Origin: Sphingobacterium thalpophilum
GTDB lineage: Bacteria > Bacteroidota > Bacteroidia > Sphingobacteriales > Sphingobacteriaceae
Direction of reading: 5' to 3'
DNA length: 64,000 nucleotides
NCBI GenBank assembly: GCA_945868825.1
Contig: CAMBMM010000002.1
Coordinates: 242,252 to 306,251, forward strand
Of this stretch, positions 8,486-17,668 are shown piece by piece. How positions within the stretch are numbered: the first letter of the stretch is position 1; the number at the start of each line of letters is the position of its first letter. Both the position numbers and the translations under genes were made by a program. The notes beneath the pieces are model-generated. The model searched no databases. It was not told where the DNA came from and saw only the letters and a program-made list of their open reading frames with translations.

Positions 8486-8516
8486 ATGTCATCCCAAGCT
8501 TTGCTAAGGATGACAT
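8486..8516. repeat. REP-like palindrome between rpsP and rimM
   Basis: Arms ATGTCATCCTTAGC and GCTTGGGATGACAT around a 3-base loop. The 14-bp stem has one T:G wobble and one mismatch. The outer GTCATCC/GGATGAC arms resemble the mobile intergenic palindromes scattered through many bacterial genomes. No second copy was noticed in this window. Confidence 0.65.
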
Positions 8517-8535
8517 AAATATAGGTTTTTAAGAA

Positions 8536-9384
8536 TTACTCAGCAGGAGTTTCGTCTGCGGGAGCCTCTTCGCTTAGCGTTTCGGCTGCTACTGGGGCTT
8601 CTTCCACTACTTCTTCTGCAACAGGAGCCTCTTCGGCAGCTGGTTCTTCTACTACTTCCTCGGCTACTTCTGCTACTGCATCTTCAACCGTTTCGGTAAC
8701 TTCATCGCTAGCTGGTTCTTCAACTGCTATTTCCGCTTCTGGAGCTTCTTCAATCGCTTCGGTAATTTCTTCGCTAGCCGGTTCTTCAACTGCTACTTCT
8801 GGTGCTTCCGGCGCATCTTCTGAAACTACGGTTTCTTCTGCAGCTACTTCAGTAATTTCTTCGGTGTTTTCTGTTTCTTCTGCTACTGGAGCTTCTTCAA
8901 CAGCCACTTCTTCTACTTCGGCAGGAGCAGCATATTTTGCTTCAATAGCTGCTGCTTTGTCTTCTTTACGTTTCGCCTCGGCTACTAAAGCAGCTTTTTT
9001 AACTTGCTCTTTAGTTTGCGTTAAGCTATCTTTTTTGCCAATAATTTGAGCGTCTTTGCTGGTTAACCAAGCTGCAAATTTTTCATCGGCTTGTTCTTGC
9101 GTTAAGGCGCCTTTTTTAACACCACCTTCTAAGTGTTTTTTGTATAAAACACCTTTATAAGAAAGGATAGCACGACAGGTATCGGTTGGTTGGGCACCTT
9201 GGTTTACCCACGATAAGGCTTTGTCGAAATTAAGGTCGATGGTTGCTGGGTTAGTATTGGGGTTATAAGAACCAATACGCTCAATGAATTTACCGTCTCT
9301 TGGAGCACGTGAATCTGCTACCACTAGGTGATAAAAAGGTTTTCCCTTTTTACCGAATCTTTGCAATCTGATTTTAGTTGCCAT
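8536..9384 (-). CDS. rpsP: 30S ribosomal protein S16 with very long acidic tail
   Basis: Residues 1 to about 80 are normal S16 ([36 protein letters not shown]). Residues 81-150 are a Lys/Ala-rich linker. Residues 151-282 form a low-complexity tail of Glu, Ala, Val and Pro with about 50 acidic and no basic residues, containing a diverged tandem repeat of a VEEPAS[ED]E unit around 199-228. S16 is usually 80-90 aa, with moderate extensions in this phylum. First gene of the rpsP-rimM run, with a promoter and hairpin upstream. Confidence 0.96.
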   Translation of the reverse strand: MATKIRLQRFGKKGKPFYHLVVADSRAPRDGKFIERIGSYNPNTNPATIDLNFDKALSWVNQGAQPTDTCRAILSYKGVLYKKHLEGGVKKGALTQEQADEKFAAWLTSKDAQIIGKKDSLTQTKEQVKKAALVAEAKRKEDKAAAIEAKYAAPAEVEEVAVEEAPVAEETENTEEITEVAAEETVVSEDAPEAPEVAVEEPASEEITEAIEEAPEAEIAVEEPASDEVTETVEDAVAEVAEEVVEEPAAEEAPVAEEVVEEAPVAAETLSEEAPADETPAE

Positions 9385-9415
9385 GTTTTTTAAGTTTTAT
9401 GTATCCAACATATTT

Positions 9416-9436
9416 CCCGGAGTCTCCTACTGCGGG
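9416..9436 (-). promoter_or_regulatory. Hairpin in the rpsP leader
   Basis: Arms CCCGGAGT and ACTGCGGG around a CTCCT loop (one G:G mismatch) form a stem near the inferred transcript start and 31 nt before the S16 start codon. It could be a leader-control element or a stabilising 5-prime stem. Confidence 0.4.
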
Positions 9437-9440
9437 GCGA

Positions 9441-9448
9441 CAAAGATA
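9441..9448 (-). promoter_or_regulatory. Candidate -7 element for rpsP operon
   Basis: Reads TATCTTTG on the minus strand, an exact TAnnTTTG match, 56 nt before the rpsP start codon. No convincing -33 element. Confidence 0.5.
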
Positions 9449-9489
9449 GTAAAACCTTGATAATTAAAAAACTAAAAGCTAAAAATTGA

Positions 9490-10467
9490 TTATAGGGATA
9501 AAATATCGACGATTTTAAGCAGATTAGTATCTACTTCACCCAAGTGCTTTATGGCTTGTTTGAAAGGAGTATATTGAATTTCGTTATTCACCAAACCCAA
9601 CATTTCGCCACGGCGGTTGGCTAAAAGTGCTTCCACAGCTCCCACGCCCAAGCGGCTAGCCAATACACGATCCATACACGAAGGACTACCGCCACGCTGC
9701 ATGTGGCCTAAAATAGACACACGAGTATCAATGCTCGGAAATTTTTCTTTTACCGCCTTTGCTACCACAAAAGCTCCGCCTACGTCATCGCCTTCGGCCA
9801 CAATGATGATTTTGGAAGATTTATCTTTTCTACCCGATTCTAATCGTTCTAATAAATGAGTAATATCGGTTTTGGTTTCTGGAATTAAAATGGCTTCTGC
9901 ACCTGTACCAATGCCACTGCGTAAAGCAATTAAGCCAGAATCTCGGCCCATAACCTCTACAATAAACAAGCGGTCGTGCGATTCGGCAGTATCGCGAATT
10001 TTATCCACAGCATCCACCACAGTGTTGATGGCGGTGTCGTAACCAATAGTAAAGTCGGTGCCTATTAAATCGTTATCAATGGTGCCGGGTAGACCCATTA
10101 TGGGTACATCAAACTCCTCGATAAAAATACTGGCTCCGGTAAAGGTACCATCGCCACCAATGCCCACCAAGGCATCTATTCCATGCTTTTGCACATTTTC
10201 GAAAGCTTTTTTACGGCCCTCAACAGTTCTAAAATCATCGCTACGGGCAGTTTTTAAAATGGTACCGCCACGTTGTACTATATTGGCTACCGACTTGCGA
10301 TCCATCGGAATAATTTCGCCAGTAATTAAGCCCTCGAAACCTCTCATAATGCCCACCACTTCGAGGTTGTAATACAATCCACTTCTCACCACAGCCCGAA
10401 TGGCTGCATTCATACCCGGGGAATCGCCCCCTGAGGTAAAAACCCCTATTTTCTTAATTGATTTCAT
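9490..10467 (-). CDS. pfkA: 6-phosphofructokinase, ATP-dependent type
   Basis: 325 aa, full length. Phosphorylates fructose 6-phosphate to the 1,6-bisphosphate, the committed step of glycolysis. Motifs: FTSGGDSPGMNAAIR at the N terminus, GGDGT at 104-108, PGTIDND at 127-133 with the catalytic Asp, and VMGRDSG. It starts 2 nt after the dsbD stop, so birA-dsbD-pfkA look like one leftward transcript. Confidence 0.97.
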   Translation of the reverse strand: MKSIKKIGVFTSGGDSPGMNAAIRAVVRSGLYYNLEVVGIMRGFEGLITGEIIPMDRKSVANIVQRGGTILKTARSDDFRTVEGRKKAFENVQKHGIDALVGIGGDGTFTGASIFIEEFDVPIMGLPGTIDNDLIGTDFTIGYDTAINTVVDAVDKIRDTAESHDRLFIVEVMGRDSGLIALRSGIGTGAEAILIPETKTDITHLLERLESGRKDKSSKIIIVAEGDDVGGAFVVAKAVKEKFPSIDTRVSILGHMQRGGSPSCMDRVLASRLGVGAVEALLANRRGEMLGLVNNEIQYTPFKQAIKHLGEVDTNLLKIVDILSL

Positions 10468-10469
10468 GC

Positions 10470-12452
10470 TTATTTTTTGTTAAAAGCCGATTTGCCGCTG
10501 TCTAAAAAACGGATATAATTGCTAATATCCAAATTAAATGCTTGTGGAACCACCAATTGTTTGCCATCAGCATCAAGCAATACATAATAAGGTTGAGAAT
10601 TGGTGCCAAAAGTGCTGGCCTGAAAATCGCTCCATTTTTGACCGATGGTTTTAATGGTTCTACCGCTAAATGTCGAGGTATACTTTTCGTTTTCGATCAA
10701 TGCTGTTTTATCATCTACATATAAAGAGATGAGGATATAATCGTTTTTTAATCGCTTCAATACTTCGGCATCAGCCCAAACGCTTGCCTCCATTTTACGG
10801 CAGTTGGTACAACTCCATCCGGTAAAATCTAGTAAAATGGGTTTGTTTTGTTGTTTTGCAGCTGCCAATCCTTCCTCATAATCGTAATAGGCATTTAAAC
10901 CGTAGGGGGCATGAAACAGGTTGGCATATTTCTTTGTAGTCGATTCAGTGGTAGTTGTGGTGGTAAATTGCTTGATATACAAATCGAATTCTTGGGTACT
11001 TGCCGGTGGCAACCACGCATTAATGGCCTTAAGTGGCGCACCCCACAAACCGGGAACCATATACAGGGTAAAACCCCATATTAACATAGCGAATAAGAGT
11101 CTGCTTAGTGAGATAAAGGATAAATCGCTATCGTGTGCTAATTTAATTTTACCCAAGAGGTATAAACCCCAAAAGGCAAAAATCACAATCCAAATAATCA
11201 AGAAAATATCACGATTAAGTATCCCCCAATGGTAGGCTAAATCTACGTTAGATAAAAACTTAAAGGCTAAGGCTAATTCTAAAAATCCCAAAGAAACCTT
11301 TACGGTATTTAACCAACCACCCGATTTAGGCATTTCTTTTAACCAGGATGGGAAAATAGCAAATAGTGTAAACGGAATGGCAAGCGCTAGCGAAAAACCA
11401 AACATCCCCATAGCCGGACCAAGATAAGCTCCTTTAGAAACGGCATCTACCAACAGCGTACCAATAATGGGACCGGTACACGAAAAAGAAACCAGTGCCA
11501 ATGTAAAGGACATAAAAAACAAACCTATTAAGCCGCTTCTGTTCGATTCTGCATCCATTTTATTAACCAATGCTGCGGGCAGGGTAATTTCAAAGGCTCC
11601 CAGAAACGAAAGCGCAAAAATGAACAATAAGCCAAAAAATAAGAGGTTAAAGGTGGCGCTACTAGCCGCTTCGTTTAAGGCCGAAGTGCCAAATAGCAGG
11701 GTAATAACCAAGCCTAAACTCACATATATGGCCACAATAAAAAATCCGTAAAGGGCAGCACTACGAATTCCCTTAGCCCTAGAACCAGATTTCTTGGTAA
11801 AGAAGGAAACGGTTAATGGAATCATGGGGTAAATGCAGGGCATGAAAAAAGCTGCCAAACCACCGAAAAATCCGGCTATAAAAATAGCCCAAAGAGAATC
11901 GCTGTTCTCGGGATTGACAATAGTCTTTGGCTCTTCTAATTTAGGGCTGGTATTTACCAAACCAGGGGGGGATGTATCAACAGGGGCAAGCGTTGCAGCC
12001 ACAGACACATCAACTAGAATACTAAATTCCTGTTCGGTGGGTGGTAAACATTTATTGTCATTACAAACCGTATACTCCAACACACCCTTCAGGGTAAATT
12101 TATCGCTGGTGGTTTTTATTTTTTGAGTAAAGGTTACCTGAGTTTCGTGCCAAGCTATTTTCATCCCAAAGTTGGGGTCAAAAGCTATAACAGCCTTGGG
12201 GCTTTCGCCCACCTTTCCCAGCAATTGGTAGTCATTAGAGGGGCTAAAAATAAAGGAGGTGGGAATAGGTCCACCATCTTCTATAAATTGTGAATAGAGG
12301 TGCCAGCCTTTTTGAATGTCGGCCTTAATGAGAATATTCGCCTCGTTTTTGCCGGTTTTTTGTGCACTATAGCTCCATTTTACCGGATTTTCTATTTGTG
12401 CCTGGCTTTGCAAAACAAGCAATACTAAAAGTAGCGTATATAGTTTTTTCAT
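10470..12452 (-). CDS. dsbD: Thiol:disulfide interchange protein DsbD
   Basis: 660 aa inner-membrane electron carrier that passes reducing power from cytoplasmic thioredoxin to the periplasm. Order: signal peptide (1-18), periplasmic DsbC-like N-terminal domain (about 20-150), an eight-helix core with the paired cysteines in FFMPCIYPMIP (about 204) and SFSCTGPIIG (about 326), then a thioredoxin-like C-terminal domain with GWSCTNCRKME (about 545-549). All expected redox cysteines of the core and C-terminal domain are present. Lies 6 nt after birA. Confidence 0.95.
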   Translation of the reverse strand: MKKLYTLLLVLLVLQSQAQIENPVKWSYSAQKTGKNEANILIKADIQKGWHLYSQFIEDGGPIPTSFIFSPSNDYQLLGKVGESPKAVIAFDPNFGMKIAWHETQVTFTQKIKTTSDKFTLKGVLEYTVCNDNKCLPPTEQEFSILVDVSVAATLAPVDTSPPGLVNTSPKLEEPKTIVNPENSDSLWAIFIAGFFGGLAAFFMPCIYPMIPLTVSFFTKKSGSRAKGIRSAALYGFFIVAIYVSLGLVITLLFGTSALNEAASSATFNLLFFGLLFIFALSFLGAFEITLPAALVNKMDAESNRSGLIGLFFMSFTLALVSFSCTGPIIGTLLVDAVSKGAYLGPAMGMFGFSLALAIPFTLFAIFPSWLKEMPKSGGWLNTVKVSLGFLELALAFKFLSNVDLAYHWGILNRDIFLIIWIVIFAFWGLYLLGKIKLAHDSDLSFISLSRLLFAMLIWGFTLYMVPGLWGAPLKAINAWLPPASTQEFDLYIKQFTTTTTTESTTKKYANLFHAPYGLNAYYDYEEGLAAAKQQNKPILLDFTGWSCTNCRKMEASVWADAEVLKRLKNDYILISLYVDDKTALIENEKYTSTFSGRTIKTIGQKWSDFQASTFGTNSQPYYVLLDADGKQLVVPQAFNLDISNYIRFLDSGKSAFNKK

Positions 12453-12458
12453 AGGTGT

Positions 12459-13229
12459 TTAGTCAAAACAAAAAGCAATTTCTTTAAAACCAACTATTTG
12501 GGTTCCCTTGGAGGTGTGTAGCTCCAGCAAACCAGTGGGGCTTACTCCCATAATTTCGGCCTCTATCAACTCGTTAGCCACTCTAAATTTGCTTTGTTCA
12601 CCAAATTTAAACAAATGCTGCAGGTAATCGCGATGTAAATCAGCAAATTTTTGTGCTCGTACTTGTAAATACCGCCTTTCCACTGCCACACAAAGGTCGG
12701 CCAATAAACTGTTTAAATTATACTCGGTTTGTAAAACATTTTTTATTGAGGTAGCTCTTGTCAAATTCGGCGAAAATTGAGTTTGGTTGACATTTAGTCC
12801 GATACCCACCACGGCTTGTTTCCAGCGGCTACCCTGCACACTATTTTCAATTAATATTCCGGCTATTTTTTTGCCAGACACTAAGATGTCGTTGGGCCAT
12901 TTTATCGATACCTCGGGGCCTAATAATGGGCTTAATACATCTAAAAGCGCTAAAGAAACCGCCTTGTTTAACTCAAACTGTTGCCCAACAGTTAAGAAAG
13001 TTGGTTTTAATAAGATGCTAATGGTAAGATTTTTGCCATCTTCGCTCTCCCAAACGTTCTGCAATTGGCCCTTACCAGCAAACTGATGGTCTGCCATAAT
13101 TACAGTACCCTCTACAAGTGGCCCAGAATTTGACACTAGTTCTTTTAAATAATTATTCGTAGAGGCTACACTGGAAAGTTTAACCAAATTTTGACCGATA
13201 AATAATGCTGAAAAAGTGTTATTTTGCAA
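12459..13229 (-). CDS. birA: Biotin--[acetyl-CoA carboxylase] ligase
   Basis: Attaches biotin to the carboxyl carrier protein via biotinyl-AMP. Motifs: SSVASTNNYL, QFAGKGQLQNVW (the biotin/ATP loop, with K for the usual central R), SIKWPNDILVSGKKIAGILIE. At 256 aa it lacks the N-terminal DNA-binding domain of E. coli BirA. The only start that keeps the conserved N terminus is TTG at 13229; a stop lies two codons upstream. A TAnnTTTG element 26 nt before this TTG supports it. Confidence 0.92.
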   Translation of the reverse strand: MQNNTFSALFIGQNLVKLSSVASTNNYLKELVSNSGPLVEGTVIMADHQFAGKGQLQNVWESEDGKNLTISILLKPTFLTVGQQFELNKAVSLALLDVLSPLLGPEVSIKWPNDILVSGKKIAGILIENSVQGSRWKQAVVGIGLNVNQTQFSPNLTRATSIKNVLQTEYNLNSLLADLCVAVERRYLQVRAQKFADLHRDYLQHLFKFGEQSKFRVANELIEAEIMGVSPTGLLELHTSKGTQIVGFKEIAFCFD

Positions 13230-13255
13230 GAGTTAAGCCCTCAGTTTAATACAAG

Positions 13256-13263
13256 CAAAACTA
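13256..13263 (-). promoter_or_regulatory. Candidate -7 element for birA
   Basis: TAGTTTTG on the minus strand, exact TAnnTTTG, 26 nt before the proposed TTG start. It supports that start and a birA-dsbD-pfkA transcript. Confidence 0.45.
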
Positions 13264-13273
13264 AATTTATTTA

Positions 13274-13648
13274 ATGGTAAAAACTAAAGCTGTTCAAGAA
13301 TCAACCCGAATTTCAGAGATGGTAATTCACGGGATGCAAGAGAAAAAGGGAAATGATATTGTTCGCTTAGATCTTAGAAATATACACTCTGCCGTGGCCG
13401 ATTATTACGTGGTTTGTCATGCCGAATCGGCTCCACAAATACGGGCACTAGCCTTAAGCGTAGAAGAGGAATTATACAAAGCCTTTAAAGTAGATCCTTG
13501 GAAAAAAGAGGGTCAGCAGCACGCAGAATGGATTTTATTAGACTATGTGGATGTGGTTGTACATATTTTTAAAACAGATAAACGCCAGTTTTATGGCCTA
13601 GAAGAACTTTGGGGCGATGCCGAAATAGAATCGTACCAAAGCGCTTAA
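13274..13648 (+). CDS. rsfS: Ribosomal silencing factor RsfS
   Basis: 124 aa. Binds L14 and blocks subunit joining in slow growth. Typical core: DIVRLDLRNIHSAVADYYVVC (family pattern D-x-R...D-Y-x-V-x-x), WILLDYVDVVVHIF and RQFYGLEELWGDA. Divergent from birA and 17 nt upstream of ftsH, the arrangement commonly seen in Bacteroidota. Confidence 0.95.
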   Translation: MVKTKAVQESTRISEMVIHGMQEKKGNDIVRLDLRNIHSAVADYYVVCHAESAPQIRALALSVEEELYKAFKVDPWKKEGQQHAEWILLDYVDVVVHIFKTDKRQFYGLEELWGDAEIESYQSA

Positions 13649-13665
13649 TTACACAGAAAAGTTAT

Positions 13666-15762
13666 ATGAAAGAAAATAAATCAAGCACACCAAAATCGGT
13701 GAAAAAAATACCAGGAAAAAAAATTGTTCCCAAACCACCCCGCTTTAACATTATGTGGCTATACGCCGCTATTGTTTTAGGACTTTTTGCAGTTCAATTC
13801 TTTTTTAATAACGATGCCGTGAAACAAATTTCCTATCAAAAATTTGAAAACGAGGTATTAAAATCCCGAGACGTAGAAAAGTTAGTGGCCTTTAAAAATC
13901 AAGACTTGTTAACCGTAGAGGTTTACATTAAAAAAGATCGATTAAGCCAACCTAAATACAAAGAGTTTCAAAAGAAAAACTCGTTGGGAACACCCAATAT
14001 TGGTCCGCAATTTTATTTTACCGAGGGTTCTGATCAAGCACTTCAGGCAAAATTAAGAGAGGCCGAGAAAGATCTTCCGGCAGAACAGCGTACTCCATTA
14101 ATTTTCGAAACCAGAGAAAGTCCGTGGGCGGGTTGGTTTATGACCATTGTGGTACCCATTATCCTTTTTGTGGGTATTTGGTTATTTATTATGCGCAAAA
14201 TGGGCGGCGGCTCAGGTGGTGGTGGTGGACAGATTTTCAATATCGGAAAATCTAAAGCAACGCTGTTTGATAAAGAATCACAAGTAAATGTAACCTTTAA
14301 CGATGTAGCCGGCCTTGAAGAAGCCAAGCAGGAAGTGATGGAAATTGTCGATTTTCTAAAAAATCCAACCAAATACACCAATTTAGGCGGTAAAATTCCG
14401 AAAGGTGCTTTACTAGTGGGTTCACCAGGTACAGGTAAAACCCTGATGGCCAAAGCTGTTGCCGGTGAGGCACAAGTTCCTTTTTTCTCCCTATCGGGCT
14501 CCGATTTTGTAGAAATGTTTGTAGGCGTGGGTGCTTCCCGTGTTCGCGATTTATTTAAACAAGCCAAAGACAAAGCACCTTGTATTATTTTTATTGATGA
14601 AATTGATGCCATTGGTCGTGCTCGTGGAAAAAACAGCATGATGGGTGGTAACGACGAACGTGAAAACACACTCAACCAATTATTGGTTGAAATGGATGGT
14701 TTTGGTACCGATTCGGGCATTATAATTTTGGCAGCCACCAACCGCCCCGATGTATTGGATAGTGCCTTGTTGCGACCAGGCCGTTTTGATAGACAAATAT
14801 CTATCGATAAACCAGACCTATTGGGCCGTGAACAAATTTTTAAGGTTCACTTAAAACCCATAAAACTTGCCGAAGGTGTTGATGCCAAAAAATTGTCGGC
14901 ACAAACCCCTGGTTTTGCAGGAGCAGAAATTGCCAACGTTTGCAACGAAGCAGCACTTATTGCCGCCCGACAGGATAAACAAGCGGTAGATATGCAAGAT
15001 TTTCAAGATGCAATTGACCGTGTAATTGGTGGATTGGAAAAGAAAAACAAAATCATCTCTCCAGAAGAAAAACGCATTGTTGCCTACCACGAAGCAGGCC
15101 ACGCTATTGCGGGCTGGTTCTTAGAACATGCCGATCCTTTGGTAAAAGTATCCATCGTTCCTCGTGGAGTAGCTGCTTTGGGTTATGCGCAATACTTGCC
15201 CAAAGAGCAGTTTTTATATACTACCGAACAACTAATCGATGGCATGTGTATGACCATGGGTGGCCGAGTAGCCGAAGATTTGGTTTTTGGTAAAATATCT
15301 ACCGGTGCACAAAACGATTTGGAACGCATTACCAAGTTATCGTACGCCATGGTAACCATTTATGGCATGAACGAAAAAGTAGGTAACGTATCTTTTAACG
15401 ATAACCAGGGCGAATACCAATTTAATAAGCCTTACTCCGAAAAAACCTCTGAACTAATAGATAATGAGGTGCGTGGCTTAATTGCGGAGGTGTATAAAAA
15501 GACGAAAGATTTACTCACCGAAAAACGAGATGGATTAGAAAAATTGGCTCAAAAGCTATTAGAAAAAGAAATTTTGTTTCAATCGGATTTGGAAGAAATT
15601 CTGGGCAAACGCCCCTTCGAAACACGCACTACCTACGATGAGTTTGTAAACGGAGCCGATAAAACTCCTGCCAAAAAATCGCGGAAGAAAAAAGTTGCGG
15701 AAGACGAAGGTATGATAGACCATAATGCCGATTTACCAGAAAATCGTTCATCACAAGATTAA
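13666..15762 (+). CDS. ftsH: ATP-dependent zinc metalloprotease FtsH
   Basis: 698 aa hexameric inner-membrane AAA protease for quality control. Two membrane helices (about 28-46 and 142-163) flank the periplasmic domain. A Gly-rich hinge follows, then Walker A GSPGTGKT (about 251), Walker B IIFIDEIDAIG, the second region of homology RPDVLDSALLRPGRFDRQI, and the zinc site HEAGH (about 475). Walker A has Ser where most FtsH have Pro. The frame opens upstream inside rsfS, but ATG at 13666 gives the proper N terminus. Ends in a Lys-rich tail. Confidence 0.97.
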   Translation: MKENKSSTPKSVKKIPGKKIVPKPPRFNIMWLYAAIVLGLFAVQFFFNNDAVKQISYQKFENEVLKSRDVEKLVAFKNQDLLTVEVYIKKDRLSQPKYKEFQKKNSLGTPNIGPQFYFTEGSDQALQAKLREAEKDLPAEQRTPLIFETRESPWAGWFMTIVVPIILFVGIWLFIMRKMGGGSGGGGGQIFNIGKSKATLFDKESQVNVTFNDVAGLEEAKQEVMEIVDFLKNPTKYTNLGGKIPKGALLVGSPGTGKTLMAKAVAGEAQVPFFSLSGSDFVEMFVGVGASRVRDLFKQAKDKAPCIIFIDEIDAIGRARGKNSMMGGNDERENTLNQLLVEMDGFGTDSGIIILAATNRPDVLDSALLRPGRFDRQISIDKPDLLGREQIFKVHLKPIKLAEGVDAKKLSAQTPGFAGAEIANVCNEAALIAARQDKQAVDMQDFQDAIDRVIGGLEKKNKIISPEEKRIVAYHEAGHAIAGWFLEHADPLVKVSIVPRGVAALGYAQYLPKEQFLYTTEQLIDGMCMTMGGRVAEDLVFGKISTGAQNDLERITKLSYAMVTIYGMNEKVGNVSFNDNQGEYQFNKPYSEKTSELIDNEVRGLIAEVYKKTKDLLTEKRDGLEKLAQKLLEKEILFQSDLEEILGKRPFETRTTYDEFVNGADKTPAKKSRKKKVAEDEGMIDHNADLPENRSSQD

Positions 15763-15784
15763 GAGCTGCTAGCAATCTGTTTAC

Positions 15785-16429
15785 ATGAAAGACTCTACGG
15801 CCAAAGAGAAAATGCTCAAAAAAATCCGCAAGGCCCTGCTGGATAAACGAGACAACCCCTATCCAAATTTGGAAGAGGCCTCGTTATATGCCAAAGCCGA
15901 CGATTTTTTAGAGGTATTGTTTGCCGAACAATTTACGGCTGTTGCTGGTTCTTTTCTGTACTGCGAAAACGAAATTCAGTTTATAGAAACACTTTTAGAA
16001 TTGGCTGAAGAAAAGAAATGGCGAAAAATGTATTGTTGGGAACCAGCACTACAAGACATTCTAAACACCTACGAATACCCGTTTTATAGCAGCGATACCG
16101 GTTTTTTAAATGCAGAAGTAGGCCTAACGCTTTGCGAAGCACTTATTTCCCGCAATGGAAGCATCTTGGTGAGCAACCGGTCGGCAGCCGGACGTAGGTT
16201 GAGTATATATCCTGATACGCACATCGTGCTAGCGTATACTTCTCAATTGGTGCTCGATTTAAAAGATGGATTTAAGCGCCTAAAAGATCTTTGTGGCAAT
16301 AGCCTCCCTAGCATGGTAACTACCATTACGGGGCCTAGTAGAACGGCCGATATTGAGAAGACCTTAGTGTTAGGGGCACACGGCCCAAAAGAGTTATTTG
16401 TTTTTTTAATAGACGACAGTCAGAAATAG
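15785..16429 (+). CDS. LUD-domain protein (LutC/YkgG family)
   Basis: 214 aa. The C-terminal stretch TTITGPSRTADIEKTLVLG and HGPKEL is the LUD/DUF162 signature shared with LutC, which takes part in lactate utilisation. In many Bacteroidota a single LUD protein lies right after ftsH, without the LutA and LutB partners, as here (22 nt after ftsH). A lactate role is therefore unproven. Confidence 0.85.
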   Translation: MKDSTAKEKMLKKIRKALLDKRDNPYPNLEEASLYAKADDFLEVLFAEQFTAVAGSFLYCENEIQFIETLLELAEEKKWRKMYCWEPALQDILNTYEYPFYSSDTGFLNAEVGLTLCEALISRNGSILVSNRSAAGRRLSIYPDTHIVLAYTSQLVLDLKDGFKRLKDLCGNSLPSMVTTITGPSRTADIEKTLVLGAHGPKELFVFLIDDSQK

Positions 16430-16535
16430 GTTTAAGAGCATATTTTAAACTGTATTTGGGCGCAGATAACGCTCCCATAAAAACCACTTTCTCATAAACT
16501 AGTTTGTTTTAACGTATAGAGAATAGTAGGTTTGT

Positions 16536-16565
16536 TTAGCAGAAGCCTTTATACAAGGCTGCTAA
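16536..16565 (+). promoter_or_regulatory. Bulged hairpin in the KAS III leader
   Basis: Inner arms AGCCTT/AAGGCT (loop TATAC) and outer arms TTAGC/GCTAA with a 3-nt bulge, 17 nt upstream of the next start codon. Only four T follow, so it is not a strong terminator; a leader structure is more likely. Confidence 0.35.
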
Positions 16566-16582
16566 TTTTAACAAAAAAACCA

Positions 16583-17656
16583 ATGAGTACTATAAAATCT
16601 GTAATTATTGGCACAGGCAGTCATCTGCCGAGCCGAGTAGTAAAAAACGATGCCTTTTTAAAAAATCGCTTTTTTGAAAAAACCGGCGAAGCCATTGAAA
16701 GAGACAATGCCGAAATTATTTCGAAATTTAAAGATATAACCGAAATAGAAGAGCGTCGCTATGCCAACGACGATCAGATGGCTTCTGATTTAGGCTACTT
16801 AGCAGCTTTGGAAGCGATTAAAAGCGCTGGGATAGATCCAGAAACCTTAGACTACATTATTGCAGCACATAACTTTGGTGATATAAAAGCGGGCGATACA
16901 CACGTGCAACTTATGCCTAGCATCGCAGCCAAAATAAAACACCATTTGGGTATCGAAAATCCAGACTGCGTAGCCTACGATTTACCTTTTGGTTGCCCGG
17001 GCTGGGTACAAGGAATTATTCAGGCAGATTATTATTTGAAATCGGGCGATGCCAAACGGATTTTGGTAGTTGGTACCGAAACGCTCTCTCGGGTAAACGA
17101 TCCCTTCGACCGAGATAGTATGATTTTTGCCGATGGTGCCGGAGCTACTATTTTAGAAGCTCGTAGCCATTCTACCGCGGGCATTATTGCACACAAAACA
17201 CAATCACATACAGTTAAAGAAGCGTATTACCTGTATTGTGGGCCATCTTGCAACCCCGATGTTAAAGACAATGAATTGTATATAAAAATGGATGGACGAA
17301 AGATTTACGAATACGCACTTACCAACGTACCTCTGGTTATTAAAGAGGCTATTGATAAAGCGGGCTTAGATATTTCGGACATTAAAAAAGTATTAGTACA
17401 TCAAGCCAATGGCAAAATGGATGAAGCCATTGCGAAGCGGTTGTTTAAATTATATGACCGAAGCGATATGCCAGAAGGAACTATTCCGATGACTATTGCC
17501 ACACTGGGCAATAGCTCGGTAGCCACCATACCTACCATGCTCGATTTAATACTCAAAAACAATATGGATACCCACGAACTAAACGAGGGCGACACGGTGG
17601 TGTTTACTTCTGTTGGTGCTGGTATGAATATTAATGCGGTGGTGTACACCTTTTAA
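16583..17656 (+). CDS. 3-oxoacyl-ACP synthase III family protein
   Basis: 357 aa thiolase-fold condensing enzyme. The triad is visible: Cys in LPFGCPGWVQG, His in LVHQANGKM and Asn in LGNSSVAT. This fits FabH-type condensation of an acyl-CoA starter with malonyl-ACP, but Bacteroidota often carry several such paralogues, some for secondary lipids, so I give no symbol. The frame is open from 16532; the ATG at 16583 (MSTIKSVIIGTGSHLPS) fits the family. Followed by a terminator. Confidence 0.88.
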   Translation: MSTIKSVIIGTGSHLPSRVVKNDAFLKNRFFEKTGEAIERDNAEIISKFKDITEIEERRYANDDQMASDLGYLAALEAIKSAGIDPETLDYIIAAHNFGDIKAGDTHVQLMPSIAAKIKHHLGIENPDCVAYDLPFGCPGWVQGIIQADYYLKSGDAKRILVVGTETLSRVNDPFDRDSMIFADGAGATILEARSHSTAGIIAHKTQSHTVKEAYYLYCGPSCNPDVKDNELYIKMDGRKIYEYALTNVPLVIKEAIDKAGLDISDIKKVLVHQANGKMDEAIAKRLFKLYDRSDMPEGTIPMTIATLGNSSVATIPTMLDLILKNNMDTHELNEGDTVVFTSVGAGMNINAVVYTF

Positions 17657-17668
17657 AAAACATAAACA

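Noticed and set aside
8536-9000. Tail repeats of rpsP as a tandem-repeat array or CRISPR
   Set aside because: Repeats are diverged, in frame and protein-coding; there are no spacers. No CRISPR seen anywhere.
8864-9049. Open frame opposite rpsP
   Set aside because: Ser/Ala/Thr-rich translation is the mirror of the low-complexity acidic tail.
14043-14741. Long open frame opposite ftsH
   Set aside because: It lies fully inside a well-supported gene and its translation has no domain-like features.
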